A stretch of 44,226 bases of DNA, taken from the NCBI GenBank assembly GCA_001512665.1, contig LFSF01000002.1:1-44226 (forward strand). Reading direction: 5' to 3'. Positions 6,949 through 14,629 of the stretch are shown here, piece after piece. The stretch is from Clostridiales bacterium DTU073 (GTDB taxonomy: Bacteria; Bacillota; Peptococcia; DRI-13; DTU073). Every line of letters begins with the position of its first letter. The stretch's first letter is position 1. The notes beneath the pieces were generated by a model that was not told the DNA's origin, did no database searches, and worked only from the letters and a program-made list of their open reading frames with translations. The position numbers were made by a program, and so were the translations under genes.

Positions 6949-8142
6949 TTATTTGTTGAAATGATTATCCTTGTAGAAAACTCCTGCTTCTAGGAGGAAG
7001 CTGCCGCGTAAAAGGCTTTTTTCTCCGTATTTATTTTTAATTTTATCAATCGTGGTATAAAGTTTTTCCTCTTGCAAAAAAAAAGTTAGTTGTTGGCCTT
7101 TATTGTAATTAAGGTTACTTAGGCTAATCCCTAAGAGCCGGATGGGTTTATCTTTTGGCCACCACCTTTGTAAAAGTTTTAGTGCTAAATGATAAACAGG
7201 TAAAGGGAGAGCAGTAGGCTTAGTTAAGGAAGCGGAGCGGTGCAGACCTGTAAAGTCAGCACCCCTTACATAAAGGGATACGGTTTTCCCTTGATAATTT
7301 CCTAGTCTGGCTCGACGGCAGACTGCGTCAGCCAGTTCTAAGAGGACAACTTTTATTTCTCCTATTTTGGTATAGTCTTTGGGCAGGGTAATTTGGTGTC
7401 CGATACTCTTAACTGTATCCAGTGAATGAGGATCGACAGGACTGGGATCTATGCCGTGAGCGTATCCGTGGAGACGGGTGCCGATGATGCCAAATCTATG
7501 AGTGAGTAAATCTACGGGAGTTTGTGCCAAGTCTCCAATTGTGCGGATGCCCATATTTCGGAGGTGCTGTTTCATCCGTCTGCCTACCCCGAAAAGTTCC
7601 TCAATGGGTAGAGGCCAAAGACGTTGCGGCAGATCTTCCACTGTAAGGACGGTAAGCCCGTCAGGCTTTTGTAGTTCTGCCGCCATTTTAGCCACAACTT
7701 TGCACGGCCCGATACCCACGGAGCAAAGGATACCTATTTCGTTTTTGATGCGTTTTTTGATGGTTTGAGCAGCTTTTACGGGGGATTCCCATAACCCTTC
7801 TGTACCGGTCATATCCACGAAGGCTTCATCAATACTATATGGTTCGACTAATGGACTAAATTCACGTAATAATAGCATTATACGGTTAGAAAAATCAAGA
7901 TAGGCCGGGAAATTAGGAGGACGTAAAATTGCTTGAGGACAGTAGGTTAAGGCTTCCCAGATGGGCATCCCTGTTTTGACGCCCATTCTTTTTGCTTCAT
8001 AGCTTGCGGCTAAGATGATGCCATGGCGCTTTTCCGGATTGCCGGCCACAAGTAAGGGTTGATCCGCAAGTTCCGGTTCTAAAACTTGGGTTACGCTGGC
8101 ATAAAAGGCATTCATATCAACTAAAAAAATAGTTTTTTTCAT
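6949..8142 (-). CDS. dinB: DNA polymerase IV (Y-family translesion polymerase)
   Basis: A 397-residue Y-family polymerase. Catalytic carboxylates are Asp9 (FLVDMNAFYASV) and Asp105-Glu106 (YSIDEAF). The helix-hairpin-helix segment (FGVGRRMKQHLRNMGIRTIG) and a C-terminal little-finger domain follow. It copies damaged or misaligned template DNA at the cost of fidelity. I choose the ATG at 8142 over the in-frame GTG at 8151 because AAGGAG lies 11 bases before the ATG but only 2 before the GTG. A LexA box sits between the -35 and -10 of its promoter, so it is SOS-induced. A C-terminal beta-clamp motif is not obvious. Confidence 0.95.
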   Translation of the reverse strand: MKKTIFLVDMNAFYASVTQVLEPELADQPLLVAGNPEKRHGIILAASYEAKRMGVKTGMPIWEALTYCPQAILRPPNFPAYLDFSNRIMLLLREFSPLVEPYSIDEAFVDMTGTEGLWESPVKAAQTIKKRIKNEIGILCSVGIGPCKVVAKMAAELQKPDGLTVLTVEDLPQRLWPLPIEELFGVGRRMKQHLRNMGIRTIGDLAQTPVDLLTHRFGIIGTRLHGYAHGIDPSPVDPHSLDTVKSIGHQITLPKDYTKIGEIKVVLLELADAVCRRARLGNYQGKTVSLYVRGADFTGLHRSASLTKPTALPLPVYHLALKLLQRWWPKDKPIRLLGISLSNLNYNKGQQLTFFLQEEKLYTTIDKIKNKYGEKSLLRGSFLLEAGVFYKDNHFNK

Positions 8143-8183
8143 AAAATACACAACTCCTTAAAAGGGTGTGAGACGTGTATTTT

Positions 8184-8212
8184 AGTATATATTACGAACA
8201 TCTGTTCGTCAA
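8184..8212 (-). promoter_or_regulatory. SOS promoter of dinB
   Basis: On the minus strand, TTGACG (8212-8207), a 17-base spacer and TATACT (8189-8184). The spacer contains the LexA box, so bound repressor would block RNA polymerase directly. The promoter overlaps the stop codon of the upstream Fe-S protein gene. Confidence 0.85.
8194..8209. promoter_or_regulatory. LexA box (Gram-positive SOS operator) of dinB
   Basis: ACGAACATCTGTTCGT has perfect 7-base arms around a 2-base centre and fits the Firmicutes LexA consensus CGAACNNNNGTTCG exactly. It sits between the dinB -35 and -10. Confidence 0.9.
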
Positions 8213-8901
8213 GAATAAACATTGGGAACATTTGTTTGTTGATTATTTTTTTGAGCAAGGATGCGAATATCTTCAATCCGAACATGATAACCGCAAGATT
8301 TTTCCAGCACCATATTGATAAGCCCGGTATGGTTAAGGTTCATCATACAAAAACCGGGAAGGAAAGTCATGCGTGAACCAAAGACAGGTTCTTTGCGAAC
8401 GGCGGTGGCAATTCCTTCAAAACCTATCATGTGATAAGCAACTACATCTTTGACTTGTCGTTCACGAGAGTATTGGGGACCTACTACCCAAGTATAGAGA
8501 AGTCCGGTGACCGGTTCGGCTTTAATTACTTTAAGTACATGGGGAATGGGACAACCTGCGCCCATAGGTCTGCCCAGGACCAAGTCTCCCGGAATAATCT
8601 CCATTTTTTCAACGAGATCACTACGAAAGGGGAGCACGATTTTACGCGCAGATATTTCCCCCGGTAAAGGGTTGAGGATGAAGTCATAGGGGTTGCCCAA
8701 AATGTCATAAGGTGAATAGGTAGCTTCTTTAAGTTCATCATGTTTTTTTTGCTGTTCTTTCTTTGCTCTTTTGTGAAAATAAGGGCAATCTTCGTACGTT
8801 TTTTTGCCGGCTTGTAGCAGACGAAGGAAGCTTTTACAATTCTCGGCTCCGCATAAGCCACAATTTTTGCCCGGGGGCAACCAATGATTTGTTGAAGACA
8901 T
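8209..8901 (-). CDS. Fe-S binding protein, last gene of the comA-comB operon
   Basis: A 230-residue soluble protein. The N-terminus has Cys14, Cys17, Cys22 and Cys39 in the C-x2-C-x4-C-x16-C pattern of the small 4Fe-4S domain found in RnfB and the corrinoid iron-sulfur protein large subunit. The remainder is a conserved beta-rich domain with LGRPMGAGCP and a late FCMMNLNHTG segment that holds further Cys and His residues. I do not recognise a named function. It starts 3 bases after the GTPase gene and closes the five-gene minus-strand operon. An electron-transfer or cluster-scaffold role for that operon is inference. The LexA-controlled dinB promoter overlaps its stop. Confidence 0.8.
   Translation of the reverse strand: MSSTNHWLPPGKNCGLCGAENCKSFLRLLQAGKKTYEDCPYFHKRAKKEQQKKHDELKEATYSPYDILGNPYDFILNPLPGEISARKIVLPFRSDLVEKMEIIPGDLVLGRPMGAGCPIPHVLKVIKAEPVTGLLYTWVVGPQYSRERQVKDVVAYHMIGFEGIATAVRKEPVFGSRMTFLPGFCMMNLNHTGLINMVLEKSCGYHVRIEDIRILAQKNNQQTNVPNVYS
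8226..8237. promoter_or_regulatory. possible second, degenerate LexA half-matching box
   Basis: GAACATTTGTTT deviates from GAACNNNNGTTC at one position. Its centre is 30 bases, about three helical turns, from the main LexA box, and it lies inside the 3' end of the Fe-S protein gene. Cooperative binding is conjecture. Confidence 0.35.
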
Positions 8902-8904
8902 CAG

Positions 8905-9615
8905 TTATTCCCCCCGATATAAGTATTCAGCCGCAAGGCTATCTAATTTTTTGACTATACCGAAATGATGTTTCCAACCAATTTCTTTTTTCCCTACACA
9001 GATGGTACAAACTCCAAGGGGAGGGTTACCTTTAAGCTGTAGAGTTTCTTTATCAATATCTGCGGAGTTTTTGATTAGGTTGTAGAGACGCTGGAGAGAG
9101 GTGCCTTGGAGGGCATTGGTTTCTAAAAGAATGATTTTCGGATGAACTTCTTTAATTTTTTGGATCAAAACTTCTCGTTCAGCTTGGCTGACTAAATCTA
9201 TTTTTGTTACCACGGCGATGTCGGCCAGGGAAACCATGGCACCCATTTTTTCCGGTGTATGAATACCGGCGATAGAGCTTAAGACCACAATTCCTAAGCC
9301 TTGATTAAGATAGGGGGAACAGCGTAAACAAAGTCCGGCACTTTCCACAATAAAGAGGTCGGCTTTGGTACTTTCTGCCCATTCGATGGCATCACCCATC
9401 ACCATTACTTCGGCATGGTCCGGGCAGAGATCACCGGAATATACCTTTTTGGTCAGGATATTAAATTCTTTACGAAGTTCAATATCTTCAAAGGCTTTGA
9501 CCACATCTATTTTTAAGTAAGCAATCTTCATTTCATTTTGAAATCTGCGAATGAGCTGTTTAGTTAAGGCTGTTTTACCCGTTGAGGGGGGGCCGGCAAT
9601 TATTACTAGTTTCAA
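8905..9615 (-). CDS. P-loop GTPase of the HypB/UreG-like (SIMIBI) type with two CxxC motifs
   Basis: A 236-residue soluble protein. Walker A GPPSTGKT is at residues 8-15 and the guanine-specificity motif TKID at 137-140. Two extra pairs of cysteines are visible: CLRC at 96-99 after the switch-like ESAG, and CTIC at 203-206. HypB, UreG and CobW-type GTPases use such features to bind and deliver Ni, Zn or Co into enzymes. Here the client is unknown, as no hydrogenase or urease gene is near. It sits between an ABC ATPase (50-base gap) and the Fe-S protein (3-base gap) in the comA-comB operon. Metallochaperone function is inferred from motifs and context. Confidence 0.82.
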   Translation of the reverse strand: MKLVIIAGPPSTGKTALTKQLIRRFQNEMKIAYLKIDVVKAFEDIELRKEFNILTKKVYSGDLCPDHAEVMVMGDAIEWAESTKADLFIVESAGLCLRCSPYLNQGLGIVVLSSIAGIHTPEKMGAMVSLADIAVVTKIDLVSQAEREVLIQKIKEVHPKIILLETNALQGTSLQRLYNLIKNSADIDKETLQLKGNPPLGVCTICVGKKEIGWKHHFGIVKKLDSLAAEYLYRGE

Positions 9616-9665
9616 GTATTACACCACCTTTAATGTAATTTTTTCTATTTTTTATGCAAATTTTT

Positions 9666-10445
9666 TTAAGCAAAATTTGCACTGACTAGTTCCTTAGTTA
9701 TTTCGAAACCAGCCCTGAGATTTTCCCGGATTACGCCCATTTTTTGGTCATATTCCAAAAGGTTTTTGGCGGCCCCGGACTCTGATTCATTTTGACTAAC
9801 AATTTTTCTGACACCACCGTTGCTCATAATCAGTCGTTTTTTGGTTAATAGAGCAATAACCGGGTCATGAGTTACAAAGATAATTATTTTGGAGGTACTT
9901 TTGATGATTTCAATTACTTCCTGCTTGAAGATACCGGCATTTTCTATTTCATCGAGGAGGATAATCGGTGCTGCGCCTATGAGTAAAGCATCGGCGATTA
10001 AGAGGGATCTGGTTTGACCTCCTGATAGCAAAGTGACCTTATTTTGGAGGGTGATTTTTTCTCCCGTAAATTTATTGGCTAATCTCATCGTATCGTTTAC
10101 AATTTTTTTATTATTGATCTTACGGGCTCGGGCATGGATATATAAAAATTCTTCTACACTTAAGTCTGCAAAACACTTGGTATTTTGAGTAATCATGGCA
10201 ATGGGTTTTTGTGCAGGATCATATCTTACTTCTTCCGCGGGCTTTTTTCCGTTTATGAGAATATATCGCCCGGTAGATGTATCTCCTTGTGCCAGTAGTT
10301 CTATATCGGTGATAAAGGCGGTTTTCCCACTTCCGGTAGGACCGACAATAGAGATCGTTTCTCCTGCTTTTAAGGTAATTTGGTCAAAATTTTCTTTGTG
10401 ATCATTTTTATCTTTGCCCGGGAGGATGGTGATTTCTTTAATCAT
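9666..10445 (-). CDS. soluble ABC-type ATPase without a permease partner
   Basis: A 259-residue single ABC domain. Walker A GPTGSGKT is at 35-42, signature LSGGQ at 140-144, Walker B ILLDE at 162-166 and the switch His at 193 (THD). No membrane protein or binding protein is nearby, so it is unlikely to be a transporter subunit. Permease-less ABC ATPases act in cofactor or cluster assembly and enzyme activation (SufC, or component A2 of methyl-coenzyme M reductase activation in methanogens). Its position between comB (35-base gap) and a HypB-like GTPase makes a cofactor-related role plausible. The exact reaction is unknown. Confidence 0.82.
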   Translation of the reverse strand: MIKEITILPGKDKNDHKENFDQITLKAGETISIVGPTGSGKTAFITDIELLAQGDTSTGRYILINGKKPAEEVRYDPAQKPIAMITQNTKCFADLSVEEFLYIHARARKINNKKIVNDTMRLANKFTGEKITLQNKVTLLSGGQTRSLLIADALLIGAAPIILLDEIENAGIFKQEVIEIIKSTSKIIIFVTHDPVIALLTKKRLIMSNGGVRKIVSQNESESGAAKNLLEYDQKMGVIRENLRAGFEITKELVSANFA

Positions 10446-10480
10446 GCGTTTGCTCCTTTCGCTTTCTTTTTTCTTATTTT

Positions 10481-11203
10481 TTATTTTGAGGCACTGATGT
10501 CAATAATGGCAGAATCGGAATAGATGGGAATAGTGGGCAAAAAGTTTTGTGCGCAGCAGAATTCAATATCGAGCCAGTAACCTTTTGATAATAAAGTTCG
10601 CCCGTTTTTGGATCTGCTTAAATAATAGGGGAGGTTCTTTTGAAAACTATGATATAACGCGAGGGCACTTAAAGCTTTGTCATTAAGAAAAGGCTTGACA
10701 GTATTTTTTAAAAGGTGAAGAAAATATCCGGCACAACAAACATCCTCCAAGGAATATTCTCCTTGGGTACCGGCACAGGCCAACAGTAAGTCATTCTTGT
10801 CGGTTTCTAATTTTCGGACAAGAGCTGAAGCGTTAAGAAATGAGCCGATATAAATATTAGCGGCTTCTTTGGCTTGATGTATAGTTGTGGTACCGTTAGT
10901 GGTGGTAAGAATAACTATTTTGTTTTTAATTTTTTCCGGAGTATATTCGAGAGGAGAATTACCTAGGTCAAAGCCTTCTATTTTTAAACAGTTTATCTCG
11001 CCACCTAGGACGGAAGAGGGAGTTTCCTTTTTTAATTGCCGGGCGGTTTGAGCGTTGAGAGCTGGAAGTATTTTCGTGGCTCCTTGGTACAGCGCCATAA
11101 TTATCGTAGAAGAGGTACGAAAAACATCAAGAACAATGACATTTTTTCCATATACCAGGGAGGGAGTGAGTTTTTGTGCAGTAAAGCAGAGATCTATGTT
11201 CAC
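10481..11203 (-). CDS. comB: 2-phosphosulfolactate phosphatase
   Basis: A 240-residue enzyme of the ComB family, which hydrolyses (2R)-phosphosulfolactate to sulfolactate. This is step two of the phosphoenolpyruvate route to coenzyme M in methanogens and the route to sulfolactate in bacteria. Family patterns seen are VIVLDVFRTSSTI near the N-terminus, LGGEINCLKIEGFDLGNSP, ILTTTNGTTTIHQA and CAGTQGEYSLEDVCCAGY. Length fits the family. It follows comA by 25 bases and precedes the ABC ATPase by 35, all on one strand. Bacillus spores store sulfolactate made by homologs YitC and YitD, which is one alternative to a coenzyme M role. Confidence 0.92.
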   Translation of the reverse strand: MNIDLCFTAQKLTPSLVYGKNVIVLDVFRTSSTIIMALYQGATKILPALNAQTARQLKKETPSSVLGGEINCLKIEGFDLGNSPLEYTPEKIKNKIVILTTTNGTTTIHQAKEAANIYIGSFLNASALVRKLETDKNDLLLACAGTQGEYSLEDVCCAGYFLHLLKNTVKPFLNDKALSALALYHSFQKNLPYYLSRSKNGRTLLSKGYWLDIEFCCAQNFLPTIPIYSDSAIIDISASK

Positions 11204-11228
11204 GTGCTTTACCTCCTCTGTGAGAAAT

Positions 11229-12041
11229 TTATGAACAGTGGTATTTATTAGTAAAAGTCTTAGCTAAAGGTAAGGTGTCTGCTCTAAGACCTGCTCTTAA
11301 GGCTTCCAGGGCTAACAATTCATGTGGTTGAATATTGCCAAGATTGACTTCCGGACCAAACCTTTTGATTAAGTTAACCTGTTGATTTTTTAAAGGTGCT
11401 TCCCAGATAATTTTGTTGGGTTCACCACAGTTTTTAAGAAAGTTGTCTAATTTATCTACAGCTATTTCACCTTTCTCATCATATATGCCGATACCTTTGC
11501 CGCTTTCCCGTGCCTCAATGATGACTTTCCAGGCTCCGTTAGCTAAATCTTTTTGTCCTTGTGACCAGAGCGTTTGGGGCGAAAGAGCATCTTGAGGCGA
11601 TTTCTTGCCTAGTTCTGTAAGCACTGTAAAGCCCATGTTAACTGCTCTTTTAATGCAATAGGCACGTTTTTGGGCATCAAGGGAGATTGTTCCGTCAGAT
11701 ATTTCGATGGTTTTAAATCCTAACTTTGCTGCTTGTTCTAAATAAGTTTCGTAACGGCCTTGAAGTAAAGCTATTTCCATCAAGGTACCGCCTAGATAGA
11801 TTTCGGTTTGATATTCTTGGCAGAGGGCAATTTTAGCCTTGATTAGTTTTTCGTTATAAAGAAGAATAGTGCCGAAGCCAAGTTTGAGAAAATCAAGGTA
11901 TTCACCTGCTACTTCAAAGAGGTCATGTAATTCTCTTAATCCCAGTCCTTTATCAATAACCATGGTTATTCCTGTTTCCCTAGGTTTGGTCTTTCTTTTT
12001 CCCAGGGGCAAATCAATAATCTGTTCCCATACACTGTTCAT
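11229..12041 (-). CDS. comA: phosphosulfolactate synthase
   Basis: A 270-residue TIM-barrel enzyme of the ComA family that adds sulfite to phosphoenolpyruvate, giving (2R)-phosphosulfolactate. Recognisable segments are KPRETGITMVIDKGLGL, LDFLKLGFGT, YLGGTLMEIA, GFKTIEISDGTI and VNLGNIQPHE. I choose the ATG at 12041, with GGAG 11 bases upstream, rather than the ATG at 12104, because it gives the usual family length and drops a non-conserved leader of 21 residues. It is the first gene of the operon. No comC, comD or comE homolog is present in the window, so the endpoint could be sulfolactate rather than coenzyme M. Confidence 0.92.
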   Translation of the reverse strand: MNSVWEQIIDLPLGKRKTKPRETGITMVIDKGLGLRELHDLFEVAGEYLDFLKLGFGTILLYNEKLIKAKIALCQEYQTEIYLGGTLMEIALLQGRYETYLEQAAKLGFKTIEISDGTISLDAQKRAYCIKRAVNMGFTVLTELGKKSPQDALSPQTLWSQGQKDLANGAWKVIIEARESGKGIGIYDEKGEIAVDKLDNFLKNCGEPNKIIWEAPLKNQQVNLIKRFGPEVNLGNIQPHELLALEALRAGLRADTLPLAKTFTNKYHCS

Positions 12042-12148
12042 AAAGAGGTCAACTCCTTTTTTAGCTCTTGTTGCTTCTCGCTCTTTTATGATATGTAAGG
12101 ACAATAAAGGGAAGTGCTTGCTTTAATGAGCAGGTCAAACATAAATTT

Positions 12149-12199
12149 AAAAAAACAGGCTGAGCGTAAAAATAATTAATTATTACGCTCAGCCTGTTT
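12149..12199 (-). terminator. long hairpin terminator upstream of comA
   Basis: Seventeen-base perfect arms, AAACAGGCTGAGCGTAA (12153-12169) and TTACGCTCAGCCTGTTT (12183-12199). Read on the minus strand it ends in a run of seven T. It ends the 12221-12625 transcript and insulates the comA operon. Confidence 0.9.
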
Positions 12200-12220
12200 C
12201 TATTTTTAGAAGTCATTAAT

Positions 12221-12625
12221 TTAATTTTTATTAGAGAGATAGATAACTCTCAAGGCATTTATTTGTTGCTCTATCATTGCATTGAAGCAGGTGTTTTTAT
12301 CATTGGAGTCTGTTTTGAGATACAAATTTTTCAGCATTTGGATGATTTGTGTTTCTTCGATAAAGGCGCAGTGTACTGCTGATGGAAAATCAACAGGCTC
12401 AGGAATAACTTCTGCAACTTCTTCAGAATCATTAAAATCCTTACCAAAGGTATTTTTGTATATTCTTGCTAAGGTCTCGATGGAATTATTTATTGTTTTT
12501 TTATTTAAATCTAAAAGCATTAAGGCTTCTTCAGTAGAAGCATTTTGGATTAGATAATTATAAACAATAAGCAAATTTTTTGCTTTGATCATCAGGCTTC
12601 TAATCGCTTGGTACATAGCCATCAT
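12221..12625 (-). CDS. hypothetical helical protein, possibly ferritin-like fold
   Basis: A 134-residue soluble protein, almost entirely helical, with the pattern of four amphipathic helices (LLIVYNYLIQNAS, then TINNSIETLARIYKNTFG, then a Pro-rich break, then FIEETQIIQMLKNLYL). This resembles small ferritin-like proteins of spore-forming Clostridia, but the paired ExxH iron ligands are not evident, so the assignment is weak. The start has GGGGGAA seven bases upstream. It is a single-gene unit ended by the strong hairpin at 12149-12199 and lies divergent from the ger operon. Confidence 0.55.
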   Translation of the reverse strand: MMAMYQAIRSLMIKAKNLLIVYNYLIQNASTEEALMLLDLNKKTINNSIETLARIYKNTFGKDFNDSEEVAEVIPEPVDFPSAVHCAFIEETQIIQMLKNLYLKTDSNDKNTCFNAMIEQQINALRVIYLSNKN

Positions 12626-12766
12626 TGTCTGATTCCCCCTTTTTTGTGATGCAGAAGTTTATTAATTTTTATTAATACTTTATGAATGAGAGGAGGGAAG
12701 TGCGATAAGCATAATTTTAACAATACTTTCAAAAACTATCAGTGTAAAATGAAAGGGTGAATTTAA

Positions 12767-14629
12767 TTGAAGCTTTTGCAACAATTAGGGAAAAACATAG
12801 CCAAAATCCTAATCTTCAATGGTAGCAAAGAGCGGGAGCATTTTATAATCACAGACAATAATAATTCCTCTCAAGGTAAGGAGACAAATAAGGAGAAGGA
12901 AACCGGTAGCAGCAACGGAGATGGTGACAGTAAGTATACCGGTAATGACAAGAATAAGGTTAAAGGAACAGGTGGTAAGAAGCGTAAAAATGGTCGCTGT
13001 CAAATAAAAAAACCGGTGCGAGTGGCCAAGTCTTCCTTAAGTGTTAAAGAGCAAGAGTTAAAGAATATAGAAGAAGAGATAAAACAAAAGAATTTTGATT
13101 TTGAAGAGTTAAGTGTAAATTCCAGTTTGGAGGTAAATAAAAGATATCTGGAAATAATATATTCTCTTCCTAAAAACAAAGATATTATTATTCGTGAATT
13201 TTATATTGCCTTAGAGAAACCGCTTAAAGCTTTTGTACTTTTTATTGATGGTCTTAGTAATGCCGATATAATCAACAATTCTATTTTAAAGCCCTTAATG
13301 GTGCTTTTGGATGAGGGCGTAAAGATTAAGCATGGTGAAGTTGCGGAATATATTAAAGAACATTTACTTCCCGGCCATGATGTAAAGCTTTTAAATAAAT
13401 ATCGACAGCTTTTAGATTTTGTTAATTACGGAAATACGGCCATCTTTATTGAGGGTAGTTCTCAGTGTTTAGTAGTAGAAACAAAAGGATGGGAAAGACG
13501 TTCTGTCGGCAAGCCGGAAGTTGAGCAGGTTATTCTAGGACCCCATGAGGCCTTTAATGAGACTTTGCGCAGTAATACGGGCTTAATTAGAAAAGCTTTG
13601 CGTAATGAGAATCTAATAACCGAAATGCTTAAAATAGGTTCTCGCAATAGGATAGATGTAGCGATCATGTATTTAGAGGATTTAGCTAATCCTCAATTAG
13701 TGGAAGAAGTAAAAAAAAGGATTTCTTCTATTAAAACTGATTATGTGGGAGTAGCCGGAGTTTTAGAACAGTTTATTGAAGACTCTCCCTTTATGTTTAG
13801 TCCTCAGATTTTGACCACGGAAAGACCGGATAGGGTTGTTTCGTTTTTAGTGGAAGGACATGTCTCCATAATTGTTGATGGCGGTCCCCGGGTATTGATT
13901 GTACCGGCGACGCTTTTTTCTCTGATGCATAGTGCGGAGGATTATTACTTACGGTTACCTTATGGAAATTTTTTACGTGTATTGAGGATATTTGCCCTTT
14001 TTATTTCCATATTAACTCCAGCCGCATATGTATCTATTGTTAATTATCATCAGGAGATGATTCCCACGGAGCTCCTTTTGTCAATTGCTGCTTCTCGCGC
14101 TACAGTACCTTTTCCTACAATTTTTGAAATTTTTGCGATGGAGTTTGCCTTTGAGCTTATTCGGGAAGCGGGAGTGCGGGTTCCGGGAGTAATCGGGAAT
14201 ACGATTGGGATAGTTGGTGCACTTATTCTTGGTCAGGCGGCGGTACAGGCAGGTATTGTCAGTCCTATTTTAATTATAGTAATTGCTATTACAGGGCTGG
14301 CTTCCTTTGCTATTCCTAATTTTTCCATTTCCTTTGGTTTTCGCGGTATACGCTTTATTTTTACCATCTTAGCTGCATTTTTTGGGATTTTAGGTATTTC
14401 CGGCGGTTTATTTGTTTTACTGCTTTCTATGGTTAATATGAAATCCTTTGGTGTTCCTTTTCTGGCACCGGTTAGTCCGAAAACTACAACAGGTCCCGAT
14501 GTGATTTTGAGGGGACCGGTTTGGTCAATGGAGAGACGGGTCGATTATTTAAAACCTTTAGATACGCGTCGTCAACCTAAGATAAGTCGGGGTTGGCTGA
14601 AAAATCCCCGGCAAGGGGGGAAAAAATGA
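12767..14629 (+). CDS. gerA: spore germination receptor A subunit (GerA family)
   Basis: A 620-residue inner spore membrane protein; with GerB and GerC it senses germinants. The conserved GerA core begins near residue 110. It includes FVLFIDGLSNADIINNSILK, FIEGSSQCLVVETKGWERR and the four or five C-terminal membrane segments ending with GPDVILRGPVW. The start is TTG with AAGGG nine bases upstream. Unusually, about 100 N-terminal residues are a low-complexity Asn/Lys/Glu/Gly-rich tail, making it roughly 100 residues longer than typical GerA. The stop overlaps the gerB start as ATGA. Operon expression in the forespore (sigma-G) is expected from the family, but I could not fix the promoter. Confidence 0.93.
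   Translation: MKLLQQLGKNIAKILIFNGSKEREHFIITDNNNSSQGKETNKEKETGSSNGDGDSKYTGNDKNKVKGTGGKKRKNGRCQIKKPVRVAKSSLSVKEQELKNIEEEIKQKNFDFEELSVNSSLEVNKRYLEIIYSLPKNKDIIIREFYIALEKPLKAFVLFIDGLSNADIINNSILKPLMVLLDEGVKIKHGEVAEYIKEHLLPGHDVKLLNKYRQLLDFVNYGNTAIFIEGSSQCLVVETKGWERRSVGKPEVEQVILGPHEAFNETLRSNTGLIRKALRNENLITEMLKIGSRNRIDVAIMYLEDLANPQLVEEVKKRISSIKTDYVGVAGVLEQFIEDSPFMFSPQILTTERPDRVVSFLVEGHVSIIVDGGPRVLIVPATLFSLMHSAEDYYLRLPYGNFLRVLRIFALFISILTPAAYVSIVNYHQEMIPTELLLSIAASRATVPFPTIFEIFAMEFAFELIREAGVRVPGVIGNTIGIVGALILGQAAVQAGIVSPILIIVIAITGLASFAIPNFSISFGFRGIRFIFTILAAFFGILGISGGLFVLLLSMVNMKSFGVPFLAPVSPKTTTGPDVILRGPVWSMERRVDYLKPLDTRRQPKISRGWLKNPRQGGKK

Noticed and set aside
9666-10445. ABC transporter ATP-binding subunit
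   Set aside because: No permease or binding protein gene is adjacent, and the operon partners are all soluble, cofactor-type proteins.
12221-12625. Confident ferritin or rubrerythrin assignment
   Set aside because: The helical pattern fits, but the paired iron-binding Glu and His residues are not visible.
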